Positions 1-10,699 of a stretch of DNA of 64,000 nucleotides are shown one piece after another. The stretch comes from Amaranthus tricolor (lineage: Eukaryota > Streptophyta > Magnoliopsida > Caryophyllales > Amaranthaceae). The stretch spans positions 8,195,133 to 8,259,132 of the forward strand of contig NC_080049.1 in the NCBI RefSeq assembly GCF_026212465.1, written 5' to 3'. Below the pieces are notes generated by a model. It was not told the DNA's origin, searched no databases, and was given only the letters and a program-made list of their open reading frames with translations. The translations under genes and the position numbers were made by a program. Position 1 is the stretch's first letter; each line of letters opens with the position of its first letter.

Positions 1-782
1 AAGGCCATCGATGAATGGCGAGAGTTAAGATTTCAAGATTTCAAATCAATTAGTGATTATAATTCAGCCCTTCATCTAATAAAATCAAAATTAGTCTATT
101 GTGGACAAGTAATAATAGATGAAGAAATAATAGAAAAAACATTAACAACCTTTCAAGTAAATAGCATTTTGTTACAACAACACTATCGTGAAAGACACTT
201 CAAGAAATATTATGAATTGCTGAAAACACTTCTTGGTGCGGAACAAAATAATGAATTATTATTAAAAAATCACAACAGGAGACTTGTAGGGTCTATGCCC
301 TTTAATGAGACAAATATGATTGAGAGGAATGTGCGCCATCGAGGTTGTGGGAACTATTTCATAAGGGGCAAAGGTCGTGAAAAATATCACGAAAAGAGCG
401 ACATGAATACTTTTGAACAAGGAAATTTCTATGGCCGTGGTTGTGGTCGTAGTCACAGACTTGCTCGTGGCCGCGAATGTAGCCACATTTATGAAAGAAA
501 TATATTTGCCCCTCGAAATGATAATTTTAAACAAGTCCAAAAATACAAAAGCACATGTAATAATGTGGCATGACTAGACATTGGAGGCGAACTTGTCATA
601 CCGCCAAACATTTAGTTGATTTATATCAAGCTTCCCAGAAAAACAAAGGAAAAAGGGTAGAAGCAAATTTTGTAAATGAAGCAAGTACATCTAGGCCCAC
701 CTTAGATCTCTCCGATTTCTTTAATGAGGATGTGAACCTCCACGAACTTGATCCCCAAGAAGAAGATAATTACATCTTTTGA
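1..782 (+). pseudogene. copia gag fragment with disrupted zinc knuckle
   Basis: The reading frame is open from base 1 to a stop at 571-573 and shows a UBN2-type gag (DEWRELRFQDFKSISDYN, then the QHYRERHFKKYYELLKTLL region). The CCHC zinc knuckle straddles a frameshift: its first cysteine lies at the end of frame 1 (STCNNVA, stop) and its His/Cys half (HWRRTCHTAKHLVDLYQ) is in another frame from 570. The second frame runs on with an acidic tail to 782. Gag normally forms the particle and binds RNA; this copy could not make an intact knuckle. The true start is outside the window. Confidence 0.8.
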
Positions 783-928
783 GATGACTAGATGCATTTT
801 ATGTTTCTCTAACTTGTTTTCCTTTTTTTTAATTTGATAAGTTGTAATTCTCTACTTATATTTTTGTATTGAGTATTCTGGCTTTATCTTAATAATATAA
901 TTTTTTTTCTTCTCTTGTCTTAAAAAAG

Positions 929-1231
929 GAAATGTCAGTAAATGGATCAACATTTCATTGCCTCCTGAACAGTGGAGCAACACATACGATATTGAAAAAT
1001 CGAGAATATTTTTCAAACTTAAAATTGCTTCAGGCAAATGTCAATACTATATCAGAAACAACAAAATTAATTGAAGGCACTGGAAAAGCATGCATCATAC
1101 TCCCTATGGGGACAAAATTAGTAATAAATGATGCACTATACTCGTGTAAATCTCGAAGAAATCTTATCAGTTTCAAGACAATACGCCAAAATGGTTACCG
1201 TATGGAAACCAAAACCATATATGAGAAATAA
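929..1231 (+). pseudogene. copia protease domain, catalytic Asp replaced
   Basis: Retroviral-type aspartic protease region. The active-site motif normally reads D-S-G-A; here it is LLNSGATHTIL, with Asn where the catalytic Asp is expected (codon AAC, a G-to-A change from GAC). Downstream (IEGTGKACIIL, NLISFKTIRQNGY) the fold continues as expected. It is separated from gag by about 150 bases of T-rich, stop-filled sequence. The frame ends at 1229-1231, before the integrase part. Loss of the Asp alone would abolish polyprotein processing. Confidence 0.75.
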
Positions 1232-2130
1232 TTCTTATGCCTTACAATAGAAAGTAATGACACAAAAATTATCCTTGAAAGGATGCCAGCATATTCATCG
1301 GGGTTGTATCTCACTCATATACGCCTAATTGAAATAAATGTGATAAGACTAGACAATAAAGAGCTATTCACTCTATGGCATGACCGCTTAGGTCATCCTG
1401 GCACTGGGATGATGCACAAAATAGTAAAAAATTTAGTCAGACATCCACTAAGAAATATTAAGATTCCCCAGTCAAATGAGCTCTTATGCACTTCTTGTTC
1501 TCTTGAAAAATTTATTACTAGACCATCAGTAAATAAGATTGTTACTGAATCTCCTATATTTTTTGAAAGAATTTAAGGAGATATATGTGGACCAATTAAT
1601 CCACCATGTGGACCTTTTAGGTACTTCATGGTCTTAATAGACGCTTCCACAAGATGGTCACATGTATTAGATTAGACAAATCATCCAATTGGAAAATCAT
1701 TTTCCTGATTATACAATAAAAAGTATTAGATTGGACAATGCCAGCGAATTCACATCTCAAAATTTTAATGATTATTGCATGTCAATTGGAATTAAAGTGG
1801 AACACCCTGTGCCACATGTTCACACACAAAATGGTCTTGCTGAATCCTTAATTAAGAGATTGCAATTAATTGCAAGATCACTTCTAATGAAATAAAATTA
1901 CCATCATCGGCCTGGGGTTATGCAATATTACATGCAGCATCTTTGATTAGGCTAAGACCTACTGCTTATCATAAATATTCACCAATACAATTAGTAGCGG
2001 GTCATGAAACTAATATTTCACATTTGAAAATCTTTGGATGCGCTGTATATGTGCCCATTGCTTCCCTTCAACGTACAAAAATGGGTCCACACTTGAACCA
2101 TTAATTGGTGACCAATTCCAAGCTAGATTT
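1232..2130 (+). pseudogene. copia integrase fragment
   Basis: The zinc-binding GAG-pre-integrase segment is clear at 1370-1520 (LWHDRLGHPGTGMMHKI, then CTSC), giving the HHCC pattern. A stop at 1574-1576 interrupts the start of the catalytic core, which resumes as GDICGPINP (1577 onward; first Asp). The second Asp is in IRLDNASEFTSQ (about 1727-1760) and the Glu in HTQNGLAESLIKR (about 1821-1860), so the DDE triad can be traced across broken frames. A further stop at 1893-1895 and a deletion near 1670-1690 show it is dead. The stop at 1574 replaces what looks like a Gln codon. Confidence 0.75.
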
Positions 2131-2706
2131 GCTGATTGCCACTTTAATGAGACAATATTTCCATCCTTAGGGGGAGAGATCGTGGACTTACAGAAAAGAA
2201 ATATGGAAGCTATTTGGAAAGCAACGCATTTAGAATATTTAGACCCAAAAACAAAATCATGTGAACAAAAAGTACAACGAATTGTTCATCTACAAAGTGT
2301 TGCTAACCAATTACCTGATGCATTTATAGATACTAAGAAAGTTACAAAATCACATCTACCAGCAGCAAATACTCCTGCTCGAATAGAAATTCCTAATAAA
2401 AAGGCAAAAAGTGATGAAATTGTTGTGCAAAGAAAGCGTGGAAGGCCACTTGGTTCAAAAGATTTAAAACCAAAAAAATTGAGAAAACAAGAAGGTGCAC
2501 CAAATGATACTCAAAATGAAAGTGAGAATAAAGGAGAAAATCAAAATATCTCCGATAATGAAAAAGAAAAAAATGAAAATAATGAAACCTCAATAAATTA
2601 TATTTTCTCCAAGAAAAAATGGAATTGAAAAAGGATCATTGCAAATGAATCCTTTGCTTATTCCATCGCTAATGATATAATAAATGATGAAAATGATCTT
2701 GAACCA
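2131..2706 (+). other. Integrase-RT spacer with AT-hook-like motif
   Basis: Lysine-, asparagine- and glutamate-rich linker between integrase and RT in the 2038-2628 frame. At about 2428-2480 it carries an AT-hook-like core, KRGRPLGSKDLKPKK: R-G-R-P flanked by basic residues. AT-hooks bind the minor groove of AT-rich DNA. Linkers of plant copia elements vary a lot, and a basic RGRP motif here could help target chromatin, but that is inference. The frame stops at 2626-2628 (TGA, probably from CGA). Confidence 0.6.
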
Positions 2707-4307
2707 ATGTCGATAAATGAATGCAGAAAAAGACCTGATTGGCCAAGATGGAAAGAAGCAATTGAGGTAGAGTTAAAATCATTAGAAAAAAGAGAAGTTT
2801 TTGGGAAAATTTTACAAACTCCAAAAGGCGTAAAACCCGTAGGATTCAAATGGGTATTTGTAAGGAAAAAAAATGAGAAAAATGAAATTTTCAGATACAA
2901 GGCAAGACTTGTAGCCCAAGGTTTTTCTCAAATGCTAGGAATTGATTATGAAGAAACATATTCCCCAGTAGTTGATGCAACCACACTCAGATTTTTGGTA
3001 AGTTCAACAGTTTCTCAATGCCTACACATGAGATTGATGGATGTCGTAACTGTGTATTTATATGCGTCATTTTACACAGACATCTATATGAAAGTTCCTG
3101 AAGGACTAAACTTACCAATAAAGAATGTACCTAGAGAAATGTTTTCTATAAAATTAAAGAGATCATTGTATGGATTAAAGCAATCTGGGCGAATGTAGTA
3201 TAATCGTTGGAGTGAATACCTTATGAAAGCAGGATTCAAAAACAACCAAATTAGTCCATGTGTATTCATCAAACGATCTCAATCCAATTTCGTAATAATT
3301 TCTGTGTATGTAGATGACTTAAATCTGATTGGAACTCCAAAAGAAATTGAAATAACAACTCAATATTTGATGAGGGAATTTGAGATGAAGGATTTAGGAA
3401 AAACTAAATTTTGCCTTGGACTACAAATTAAACATTTGAAAAGTAGAATATTTGTCCATCAGAGCAATTATACTGAGAAAATTTTAAAACGATTTTACAT
3501 GGACAAGGCTCATCCACTAAGTTCCCCAATGGTGATACGATCACTAAACATAAAGGATGACCCATTCCGTACACAAGAAGAAAACGAAGAAATTTTAGGC
3601 CTTCAAGTGCCATACTTGAATGCCATTGGTGCTTTAATGTATTTAGCAAATAATACAAGACCTGGTATAGCATTTTCTGTAAATTTGTTAGCTAGGTATA
3701 GTAATGCACCAACAAAAAGACATTGAAATGGGATAAAACATCTATTTCGATACCTAAAGGGAACTATAGACCTTGGATTATTTTTCCAGTCAGGAAATGA
3801 TGCCATACTTACTGGATATGCTGATGTAGGATATCTATCTGATCCACATATGGCCAAGTCACAAACTGGATATGTATTTACATATGCAAGAACCACAATA
3901 TCTTGAAAATCAACAAAACAAACTCTAACGGCTACATCCTCAAATCATGCAGAATTTATAGTTTTATATGAAGCCAGTCGAGAGTGTGTATGGTTGAGAT
4001 CTATAATCGACAAACTCTAAGAAGATTGTGGTTTAAACGATACAACTAGGGCACCAACTACAATTTATGAAGATGATGATGCATGTATCAACCAAGTCAG
4101 AGAAGGATACATCAGGGGAGACAGAACAAAACACTTGTCACCAAAATTATGCTTCGCACATGATCTGCAGAAAGATAAAAAGATAAAAGTCCAAGAAATT
4201 CAATCCTGTGAAAACCCCGCTGATTTATTCACAAAGTCACTTTCGTCAAGGCAATTCGAGTATTTAGTACGCAAGATTAGAATGTGCCGATTTCGAGACA
4301 TATGTTA
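2707..4307 (+). pseudogene. copia reverse transcriptase-RNase H, several stops
   Basis: RVT_2 reverse transcriptase starts with the GFKWVFVRKKNEKNEIFRYK and ARLVAQGFSQ motifs; the catalytic VYVDDLNLIG is at about 3301-3330. RNase H follows from about 3770 (GYADVGYLSD, then SSNHAEF) and ends with HLSPKLCFAHDLQ and ADLFTKSL near 4230. In-frame stops occur at 3196-3198, 3724-3726, 3904-3906 (all at expected Trp codons) and 4018-4020 (expected Gln). Apart from these the frame is continuous, so decay was by point mutation rather than large deletion. Confidence 0.85.
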
Positions 4308-4457
4308 GCTTCAGGGGGAGAAATATGCTCACTGTACTCTTTTTTCCTTTGATCAGGTTTTTATCCCACTGGGTTTTTTTTTTGATAAAGATTTTTAATG
4401 AGGCAATTTAGGGCTATGAATGTCATAATAAAATTTCCACATATATGTAATGCATTC

Positions 4458-4466
4458 AAGGAGGAG
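4458..4466 (+). other. Polypurine tract of copia-1
   Basis: AAGGAGGAG lies directly before the TG of the 3' LTR. It is the expected plus-strand primer for reverse transcription. Position relative to the LTR is the main evidence. Confidence 0.65.
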
Positions 4467-4676
4467 TGTTACAAGTGATGTTTACAATTCATGTGAATGC
4501 ATTGGTATGTGGAATGCTATCTTCATGAATAGTAGTTTTGTTGTACTGTTGTAGGCATCTTGTACTATATATATGTGCAAGATTCTTCATTACCAATATA
4601 TACTACAAGAAGGATATACAAGTTTATCAATCTGTTTTACTACTCTTTCTCTTTATATTCTCCCTACCTTTTAACA
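4467..4676 (+). repeat. 3' LTR of copia-1, about 210 bp
   Basis: Starts TGTTACAAGTG just after the polypurine tract and ends CCTTTTAACA, giving TG...CA ends. It has a TATATATA stretch near 4567-4574 and a T-rich end typical of short copia LTRs. The partner 5' LTR is outside the window, so identity and target duplication cannot be checked here. Confidence 0.7.
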
Positions 4677-4759
4677 GTTTCCACAATAAACAAGATGAAA
4701 AATCCATTATTCTGATTTCATTCTGCGATACAATTTGAAGAATAGTGGGCATTGCTGTT

Positions 4760-5017
4760 TTATTTAAAAAACTTAAGTCTATATAAGTTCAAATAAATAA
4801 ATACTTCCTCCAGTTCAAATAAATAAATATTTCCTCTGCTTTTAATTAAATTCAATAATTGTACTCTTTGTACACTATTTATTGTTTAACTTTGTCTCAA
4901 GTTTCTCAATTTTTTATAAGAAATTATAGTCAAATTCAATAATTGTACTCTTTGTACACTATTCATTGTTTAACTTTGTTTCAAGTTTCTCGACTTTTTA
5001 TAAGAAATTATAGTCAA
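4760..5017. repeat. Tandem duplications (26 bp, then 84 bp x 2)
   Basis: A short unit 'TTCAAATAAATAAATA' with CTTCCTCCAG is repeated at about 4788-4832. Immediately after, an 84-bp unit beginning AATTCAATAATTGTACTCTT occurs at 4849-4932 and again at 4933-5016 with only a few differences. Seen directly. The CTTCCTCC part resembles the end of Stowaway-type MITEs, but no partner end was found. Confidence 0.75.
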
Positions 5018-5550
5018 GTGAGATTTTGTTTGATTCATCTCAAAATGTAATTTTTATGAGTTTTACATGTACACCACTAAAGATATAAATGAATTAGATC
5101 TTTCTTCGAGTTGCAAGAAACTCCTAATGTTGCATACAAATAGTACCATCGAAAGTACTTGTTACCAACAAAAAATTCTCCAGAAAGAACCTATAAATAT
5201 AAGGGGCTTATGGGCCAACACTATACATGAAGCCACTCAGAAACGAAGTCGCATGATTAACAGAAAATGAGACTGTAATCGATGCACGACTAACAGAGAA
5301 ATCGTCTTTCAATAAGTAATTCAAGACGGTTAAGAATCAGGGAAAGAAAGGCATAATTTAGCATGCAATATCGTGATGTCTACTTGAATATCAAGAAATG
5401 CTTCCCATTAAAGAACAGAAGTGTAATTGTCTCAAAATCGTTTTGATACATTATTCAAATGAATGTATTTAAATTGTGTATAAATCTGAGAAAAAACTAC
5501 CTATCTCGCAAAGTTTGACGAGTTTTCAATACTTTAATGCCGACTCTTCA
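5018..5550. other. No gene seen; includes COX17 3' flank
   Basis: AT-rich sequence without a supported gene. A 67-codon open frame at 5067-5270 has no recognisable features. The last 100-200 bases before 5551 are the likely 3' UTR of the minus-strand COX17 gene. Confidence 0.5.
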
Positions 5551-5778
5551 TCAGACATTAAAGCCCTCTGCGCGAAGACATTGCTTATGGGCCTCAATCC
5601 ACTTGGTACATGCAGCTTCACCGTGCTCTACTATACATTCGTCTCGTAACTTCTTAGTTTCAGGACATGCACAGCAAATCTTCTTTTTTGGCTTTTGATC
5701 TTGCTCGGAAGCTTTGGTCAAGACTTCTTGATTCTTTTGAGCAACAGTGATGTTTCCATATGAGAGATCGCTGCTCAT
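5551..5778 (-). CDS. COX17: COX17, cytochrome c oxidase copper chaperone
   Basis: A 75-residue protein closely matching plant COX17. COX17 works in the mitochondrial intermembrane space, passing Cu(I) to SCO proteins and COX11 for assembly of cytochrome c oxidase. The Cu-binding KPKKKICCACPE motif gives C35, C36 and C38; the twin CX9C fold is seen as C38-X9-C48 and C57-X9-C67, as expected for a MIA40-imported protein. The C terminus ...CLRAEGFNV is conserved in plants. I place the start at ATG 5776-5778 (MSSDLSYGN); the open frame continues upstream to 5868, but a splice acceptor (TGTACAG/GG) lies 10 bases before this ATG, so the extra 30 codons are intron. Length is normal. The coding region is one exon; the flanks are repeat-rich. 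Confidence 0.92.
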   Translation of the reverse strand: MSSDLSYGNITVAQKNQEVLTKASEQDQKPKKKICCACPETKKLRDECIVEHGEAACTKWIEAHKQCLRAEGFNV

Positions 5779-5918
5779 AATTACAGCCCTGTACAGAAGT
5801 TTATACAAGTGAGGGCACAAAGAATAAGATATTGAGTGGTATATTGAAGTAATATCAACCATCAGCACATCTTATGAGTTTTGGATAGATTTCGCCAGGG
5901 AAAAAATAAGGAGTTGGG

Positions 5919-6108
5919 GTTATCTCGGTCTAGTTTATAGGATAAAATGGATTAACAAAAGAAAAGGAAGTAAATGAACCAAGTTATCTCGGTCTAGTTT
6001 ATAGGATAAAATGGATTAACAGAAGAAAAGGAAGTAAATGAAGCAAGTTATCTCGGTCTAGTTTATAGGATAAAATGGATTAACAGAAGAAAAGGAAGTA
6101 AATGAAGC
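5919..6108. repeat. 64-bp tandem repeat, about 3 copies
   Basis: The unit beginning GTTATCTCGGTCTAGTTTAT starts at 5919, 5983 and 6047 (exact 64-base spacing). Copies differ by only a few bases, so the array is young. It lies in the inferred COX17 leader intron. Confidence 0.9.
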
Positions 6109-6109
6109 A

Positions 6110-9100
6110 AATCAAATATGAATCAATACGAAGGCATAAGTGAAAATGGTCGAAAACTTATAAATGAATGGATTGAATTATGTACCCTTGAATGCTAATT
6201 GTGAGTAAAATTTATGCAACTAAATACTCGGTGCCCAAGCTAATATGTTACTAGTAGGAGATAGTATTTTACACTATTCTCAAGTTGAATAGAAAACTAT
6301 AAAGTGGTGAAGACTGAAGGCGATGACTTTCATTGCACTTAATTACTCATATCCTATCTTAAATGAATAAAGAAGAATGTCGTGTGAAAGCTTGCAAGCC
6401 CCACAATGGAAGTAAAATAGAAATCTAACCAAGATAATACCATCGTTTTTTATTGGTCCCTAACGTTATCTGTTCTGCATTCTTACTCCCATAATCCTCT
6501 TCATTCTAGAACATTTTGTTTGAGATATTGGCCAAAGAAAAGCAAAGAGCTAGGAGATGATGCACAGGATCAAAGCCAGCACATAAAAAGAACAAAAATG
6601 CAAGACACACACAAGTGTTTTAAAGGCACCTTAAGTACCTCTCTACACAACCAAATGGTTTTCTGTTTCTCAAACTAATATTAACTCACAATTGACACAA
6701 ACCCCCTCCTGAGAAAACACTCTGTATGTGTGTCAAACACACAACTTACAAACAGCAATGTTGTTTGCAGTCACATATAAGTTCTCACTTTCTCCAAGGG
6801 TTCAACAGCCCATAAAGAGATTGCTTGCAAAGATACTCTTCTTCTGACTCTTAAAAGACTTCTTTATAGGCCAAGCCGCCAAGGAGCTAGAGGTTTCCAA
6901 ACTCATATTCTAAAAGTCCTCAATCATGCAAACCACTATGTATTAGAAAAAAAACGAAATTTTATTCACCCCTTTGTCTTACCTTTCATTCTTGGATTTG
7001 AAATAAATTTAGGAAAGCTTCTATGTTTAAGAAGAATCGGCGCCTCATTTGTGACCTTAAAAGCCTTTGATTCTTGGTGTGGTGTATCTATACCACTTGT
7101 TATTGAAGTTTGTCTCATTATCCTTCTAAATCATCCCAACTGCGTACACATATCTATATGCTTGTTGTGTTAGTTTTATCAACAAACATACTTACAACTC
7201 ATACTCATACTCCATCTTCTTAATCTCTTCATCTTTCACATAACTCTTTTAAGTCCAAATCATAAATTCTCTCTTCTTTCATATAATTAACAATATTCCT
7301 TCCATTTTCCCTTCAATGACATACCATATCTTCCATCAAATCATCCATAATCTTTAGTTGTGTGGTGTCTTTATCAACTTATCATATTTACTCTCATTAA
7401 ACATTTCAACTAGGTGATCATAGGAGCCTTAGACTCATATATGTTGTGTCTTTATCATCAAGGAACCAAAGCTTACTAACTATCCTTTTCTTCTCTTAGA
7501 ATGTTACACTTTGACTAGTAGTTTCATTACTTAAAAATATGTAATAAGTGTTCATAACAAGCGCACACATCATCTATAAGGAAATTGGAAATTACGAAAG
7601 AGTTACTAAGAAATTACAACTTGCATGGAAGTTGCAAAGCCCGTTCGAAATAGAGTTGCATAACCACCAAAATGAGATACATCCAAAAATGGCGTATGAA
7701 CTATTAAAGCATGAAAATTGTTTCTTCCCTCCATACGATGATCACTTAAACTTGGTTACAAAATCAGAAATTCATTCCTCCAAAACATCATTCAAAAAAC
7801 AAGGAGTTAAGAAAATAATAGTGTAATATTTGTAACTTGGAAGTTAAGAAACCCCCACAAGGAATTTTATTTAAGCTTGTACGTGTGAACTTAAGAAGCA
7901 TTCAAAAGAACTTTCCCTCCCAAATGAGATGTTATGTTACTCCTCTTACAAGTTACATAACTTCTCCTTAGGTAGATGAATGTAAAATGATAGTGTAATA
8001 TTTGTAACTTTCTAATTTCATTGCTTACTTTCTTTCTTTTGGCTTTGTTAAAAATAGATACTTAAGTGTAATAGAATAAAAAGTTAAGAAAATTTATGAA
8101 AAATTGGAAACTTTGTTTCATCTTGTTTTTCCCTTTGTTACTGGAATAGAACTTAGTGTAAGAAAGTCAGAATTGTTCATGGTGGCGCATGGCCTACGAT
8201 CTTGAAGGCCATTAGTTTCTAATGAGGCGTATTAGTGTGTATGTATCATTAGAGATCAAAGTTGCTATTCTTTTTTTGTGTCCATAAACATGTTTTTCAA
8301 CTTGTTCCATTGTTGTGGTGTTCATATTCTAACAAAGAACAATTTACAGTCATTTATCATTCATATTTATCTCCATACATTCGTCACGCCATTACTCTAG
8401 TGTATCTGCAAGTATCTAATTATTAGGTATTTCGTTATCAATAAGGTCAATTTACCTTTATTTCATCTAAACATATATTGCTTGTGGTGTTTTTGTATCA
8501 ACAAAGAGCAATTGCATCCATCTAAATTTCACTTCTTCTTTTCTCCATATATCCTAAACACATTTTGTTCTAAATATAACATATCACCCCTGCATAATGC
8601 CTTATATCGTTCACTCATGTTCCCCTCCAAGTCGCCTAATATATTCCATTGAACCTTCCAAAGCACGATTCTACCCATCATGATTCATCCTCAAACCTTT
8701 GACGCATCTTTTTACATTTTGTGCTCCCCTGAGTCTCACACAAACAACATTTGGTGAATTTGGCTAATATTCTGGTAAACATATCTCAATTCTTTAAAAA
8801 TCTGTTGTTATGCATTATAAAATGTACTTAGGTTATGATTATATCTTATTATTATCAATTTGTTCAAAATGGGAGGATCTAAATAAGCTTTTCCATAAAT
8901 CAAAAATGTCGATGACAATGAAGAGGAAAAGAGAAAATCTTTCATCGTGCGTAGCATTTCTATGAACTCCTAGATCAACTGTTAGTGTTAATGGTGACTT
9001 GAGTGCACAATCAAGTCATGCACATAGAGATGGTATCTCTTGATAGGATTAATGGGTGATTAAGTGTGTGACTTAATGATGGTGTTTAAGAGTGTGAGTC

Positions 9101-9515
9101 AATGCATGAAATAATGAAAGGCATTGAACCTAGACTTAAACATATGAATTAAAGAGGTATGATGAATGATGACAAAAGCAAGGGCAAGACTAGGAGTTCA
9201 CAAATGGTGGTGTCAATAAAATTCATCCAATGTTCAATGATCAAATTCCAACGAACAATTGAAAGTGCAACCAATTCTAAGTTGTCTTTCTTATATCATT
9301 TTGCGGGCTGCAGGTTGAAGCAGTGGCAAAACCTTTCCCCTGAGCTTTTTTCACTAATATAGTTGCTATTTATTGTTATCTATAAAAATCAGAATGGTTG
9401 TCTTAGAATAAAGTTGTTATTCTTATAAAATAAGTAAAAACTAAAACATCAAGAGTTAAAGCTTCACCCCATATTTTTCAATCCAAATCTATGATTCATA
9501 CCTTTGCCCCCTTAG
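6110..9515. other. Intronic or intergenic DNA, no gene found
   Basis: No supported coding region. Open frames at 7548-7826 and 9159-9362 have no recognisable motif. A loose motif 'GTGGTGT...TATCAACAA' recurs near 7078, 7362, 8313 and 8480 (with partial forms near 7167 and 7441), suggesting an old degenerate repeat. Confidence 0.4.
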
Positions 9516-9519
9516 AGAG

Positions 9520-9820
9520 TGTTTGGAAGGAAGGAAATGGAAGGAAAGGAAGAAGAGCGATTTGAAAGGATGAAAGATTCTTTGTCTGGATAACAAAATT
9601 GGAAGGAAGGGAGTTGAAAGGGATTAGATGAATGTTTTTTCTAAGGTATCAATCTTTCCAAAGTTGGACAAACTTGAAGGGAAAACTCTTACCCCCTTCC
9701 TTTTTCTTTCCTTTCCTCCTAAACAAACAAGAGTTTCTTCCCTTCCATTTCTCCTCCCTTCCTTTCTCTTCCCTCCCTTCCCTTCCCTTCTTTTCTCTCT
9801 AAAATTGCTATCCAAATATA
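9520..9820. mobile_element. Purine-rich/pyrimidine-rich inverted element, possible MITE
   Basis: Left arm (about 9520-9630) is almost pure purine (GGAAGGAAGG, GGAAAGGAAG) and right arm (about 9690-9800) almost pure pyrimidine (CCTTCC and CTTCCC repeats), so the arms are imperfect inverted repeats. The outer ends, GTGTTTGGA on the left and TATCCAAATA on the right, are also roughly inverted. This fits a small TIR element, but no clean target duplication was found. Confidence 0.45.
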
Positions 9821-9823
9821 GTA

Positions 9824-10094
9824 CTCCCTCCCAACCAATTTAGTTGTCACATTTACTTATTTGGCAAATTCATATCAATTGTCACATTTCCTTGTTTGTG
9901 AATTTTTTTTACCTAAACACCCTTAGTTTACACACGTAATTACGAATATACCCCCATATACCCTACTTACCCAAACTAATTAATTAAATAACCCTTCACT
10001 ACTTCCCCAACTATTACCTTTTTAATGACCCCACGCCACCCTTAATAACCGTGTCTAAGCAAATGGGACAACTAAATTGGTGGTTCGGAGGGAG
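9824..10094. mobile_element. Stowaway-type MITE (Tc1/mariner), 271 bp
   Basis: Starts CTCCCTCC and ends GGAGGGAG, with TA on both sides (9822-9823 and 10095-10096), the Stowaway target duplication. Terminal inverted repeats extend about 25 bases, with AATTTAGTTGTC on the left matching GACAACTAAATT on the right, and differ by a 3-base gap and one mismatch. It lies in the inferred COX17 leader intron. Confidence 0.85.
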
Positions 10095-10493
10095 TATTAA
10101 TTTTTCGCAGCCACTAAAGTGGCAGGAGTTCAACAAGTGAATGAACGAGCGTGCAAATCTACTAATCAAAATATCAAATGAACTAGAGTGATTAGCATAA
10201 ACCCAATTCATCAACGGACACATTAGGTTCGAGAACCACTTAACAGATGCGAAATTCAAACATTCAACCGGACAATTTGAAAAACAGTTAGCGTGCACAG
10301 CAATGGCTGAACTAAACATACAAGACAAGCAATCCCAACAAACATAATTACCAATGTAAAAGAAACATATTGAATCCTACAAAAATCACCAGCAGATTAT
10401 AATAAGATTTAGAATCGAACACAAAAACATAATCCAAGCTAAGAGTTTGTAAATTATAGTAAGATTCAAGGTAATAGAGATAAACAAACGAAC

Positions 10494-10655
10494 CTTTAAA
10501 CGAGGCTTAAATATAATTCGTGGGTATTCCGCAAAGAAAGAAGCAGGCAGACTGAGGCTAGGGCCTAGAGACGGAAGATTTGAGAGTTTGGAAGAGAAGT
10601 TTCGAACGAATGCAATGACGCAACGGCAAGAGACTGCACACGTTTATCTAGAGGC
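10494..10655 (-). other. Probable COX17 5' UTR exon
   Basis: On the minus strand this stretch is pyrimidine-rich and leader-like (CTTCTCTTCC, CAAATCTTCCGTCTCTAGG) and ends in a donor at 10494/10493. There is no open frame of note. The linked promoter motif at 10673 supports a nuclear gene for a respiratory protein. The transcription start is not determined; the right limit is approximate. Confidence 0.4.
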
Positions 10656-10672
10656 GTCCAGGAGCTTGTAGC

Positions 10673-10678
10673 GGCCCA
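10673..10678 (-). promoter_or_regulatory. TGGGCC (site II-type) promoter motif
   Basis: Minus-strand TGGGCC just upstream of the inferred leader exon. TGGGCY site II elements are known to be frequent in promoters of plant nuclear genes for oxidative phosphorylation and ribosomal proteins, which fits COX17. A single 6-base match is weak alone; its position gives it value. Confidence 0.4.
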
Positions 10679-10699
10679 CCCGAGTACATGACATTAAGC

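Larger units (their letters stand above)
1..4676 (+). mobile_element. Ty1/copia retrotransposon, 5' end outside window, decayed
   Basis: Plus-strand Ty1/copia element in the canonical order gag, protease, integrase, reverse transcriptase, RNase H, polypurine tract, 3' LTR. The order integrase before reverse transcriptase and the RVT_2-type RT (VYVDD) place it in copia rather than gypsy. The 5' LTR and start of gag lie upstream of the window. The coding sequence is broken by several stops and at least one frameshift, so it is not autonomous. A segment near 4311-4420 with a GGGGGAG tract and a 'TTTTTAATGAGGC'-like stretch before the real polypurine tract resembles the region seen ahead of the LTR in many plant copia families; lineage is not assigned. 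Confidence 0.9.
5789..10493 (-). other. Probable 4.7-kb leader intron of COX17
   Basis: Inferred from the acceptor at 5789-5790 (AG just before the 5' UTR bases of the coding exon) and a donor AAAG/GTTCGTTTG at 10492-10493. No other convincing gene lies between. The interval holds the 64-bp tandem repeat, a purine/pyrimidine-rich element and a Stowaway-type MITE, so insertions would have lengthened it. If transcripts show a nearer first exon, this call is wrong. Confidence 0.4.

Noticed and set aside
5919..6108. CRISPR-like array
   Set aside because: Units are directly adjacent without distinct spacers, and the DNA is plant nuclear. No CRISPR features occur anywhere in the window.
9624..9843. 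Arg/Gly/Lys-rich and Leu/Pro-rich frames on opposite strands
   Set aside because: Low-complexity purine/pyrimidine-rich DNA translated; no domain and no gene context.
10014..10328. 104-codon minus-strand frame with many cysteines
   Set aside because: Its C-terminal part lies in the Stowaway MITE and the rest in the inferred COX17 leader intron; no recognisable family.
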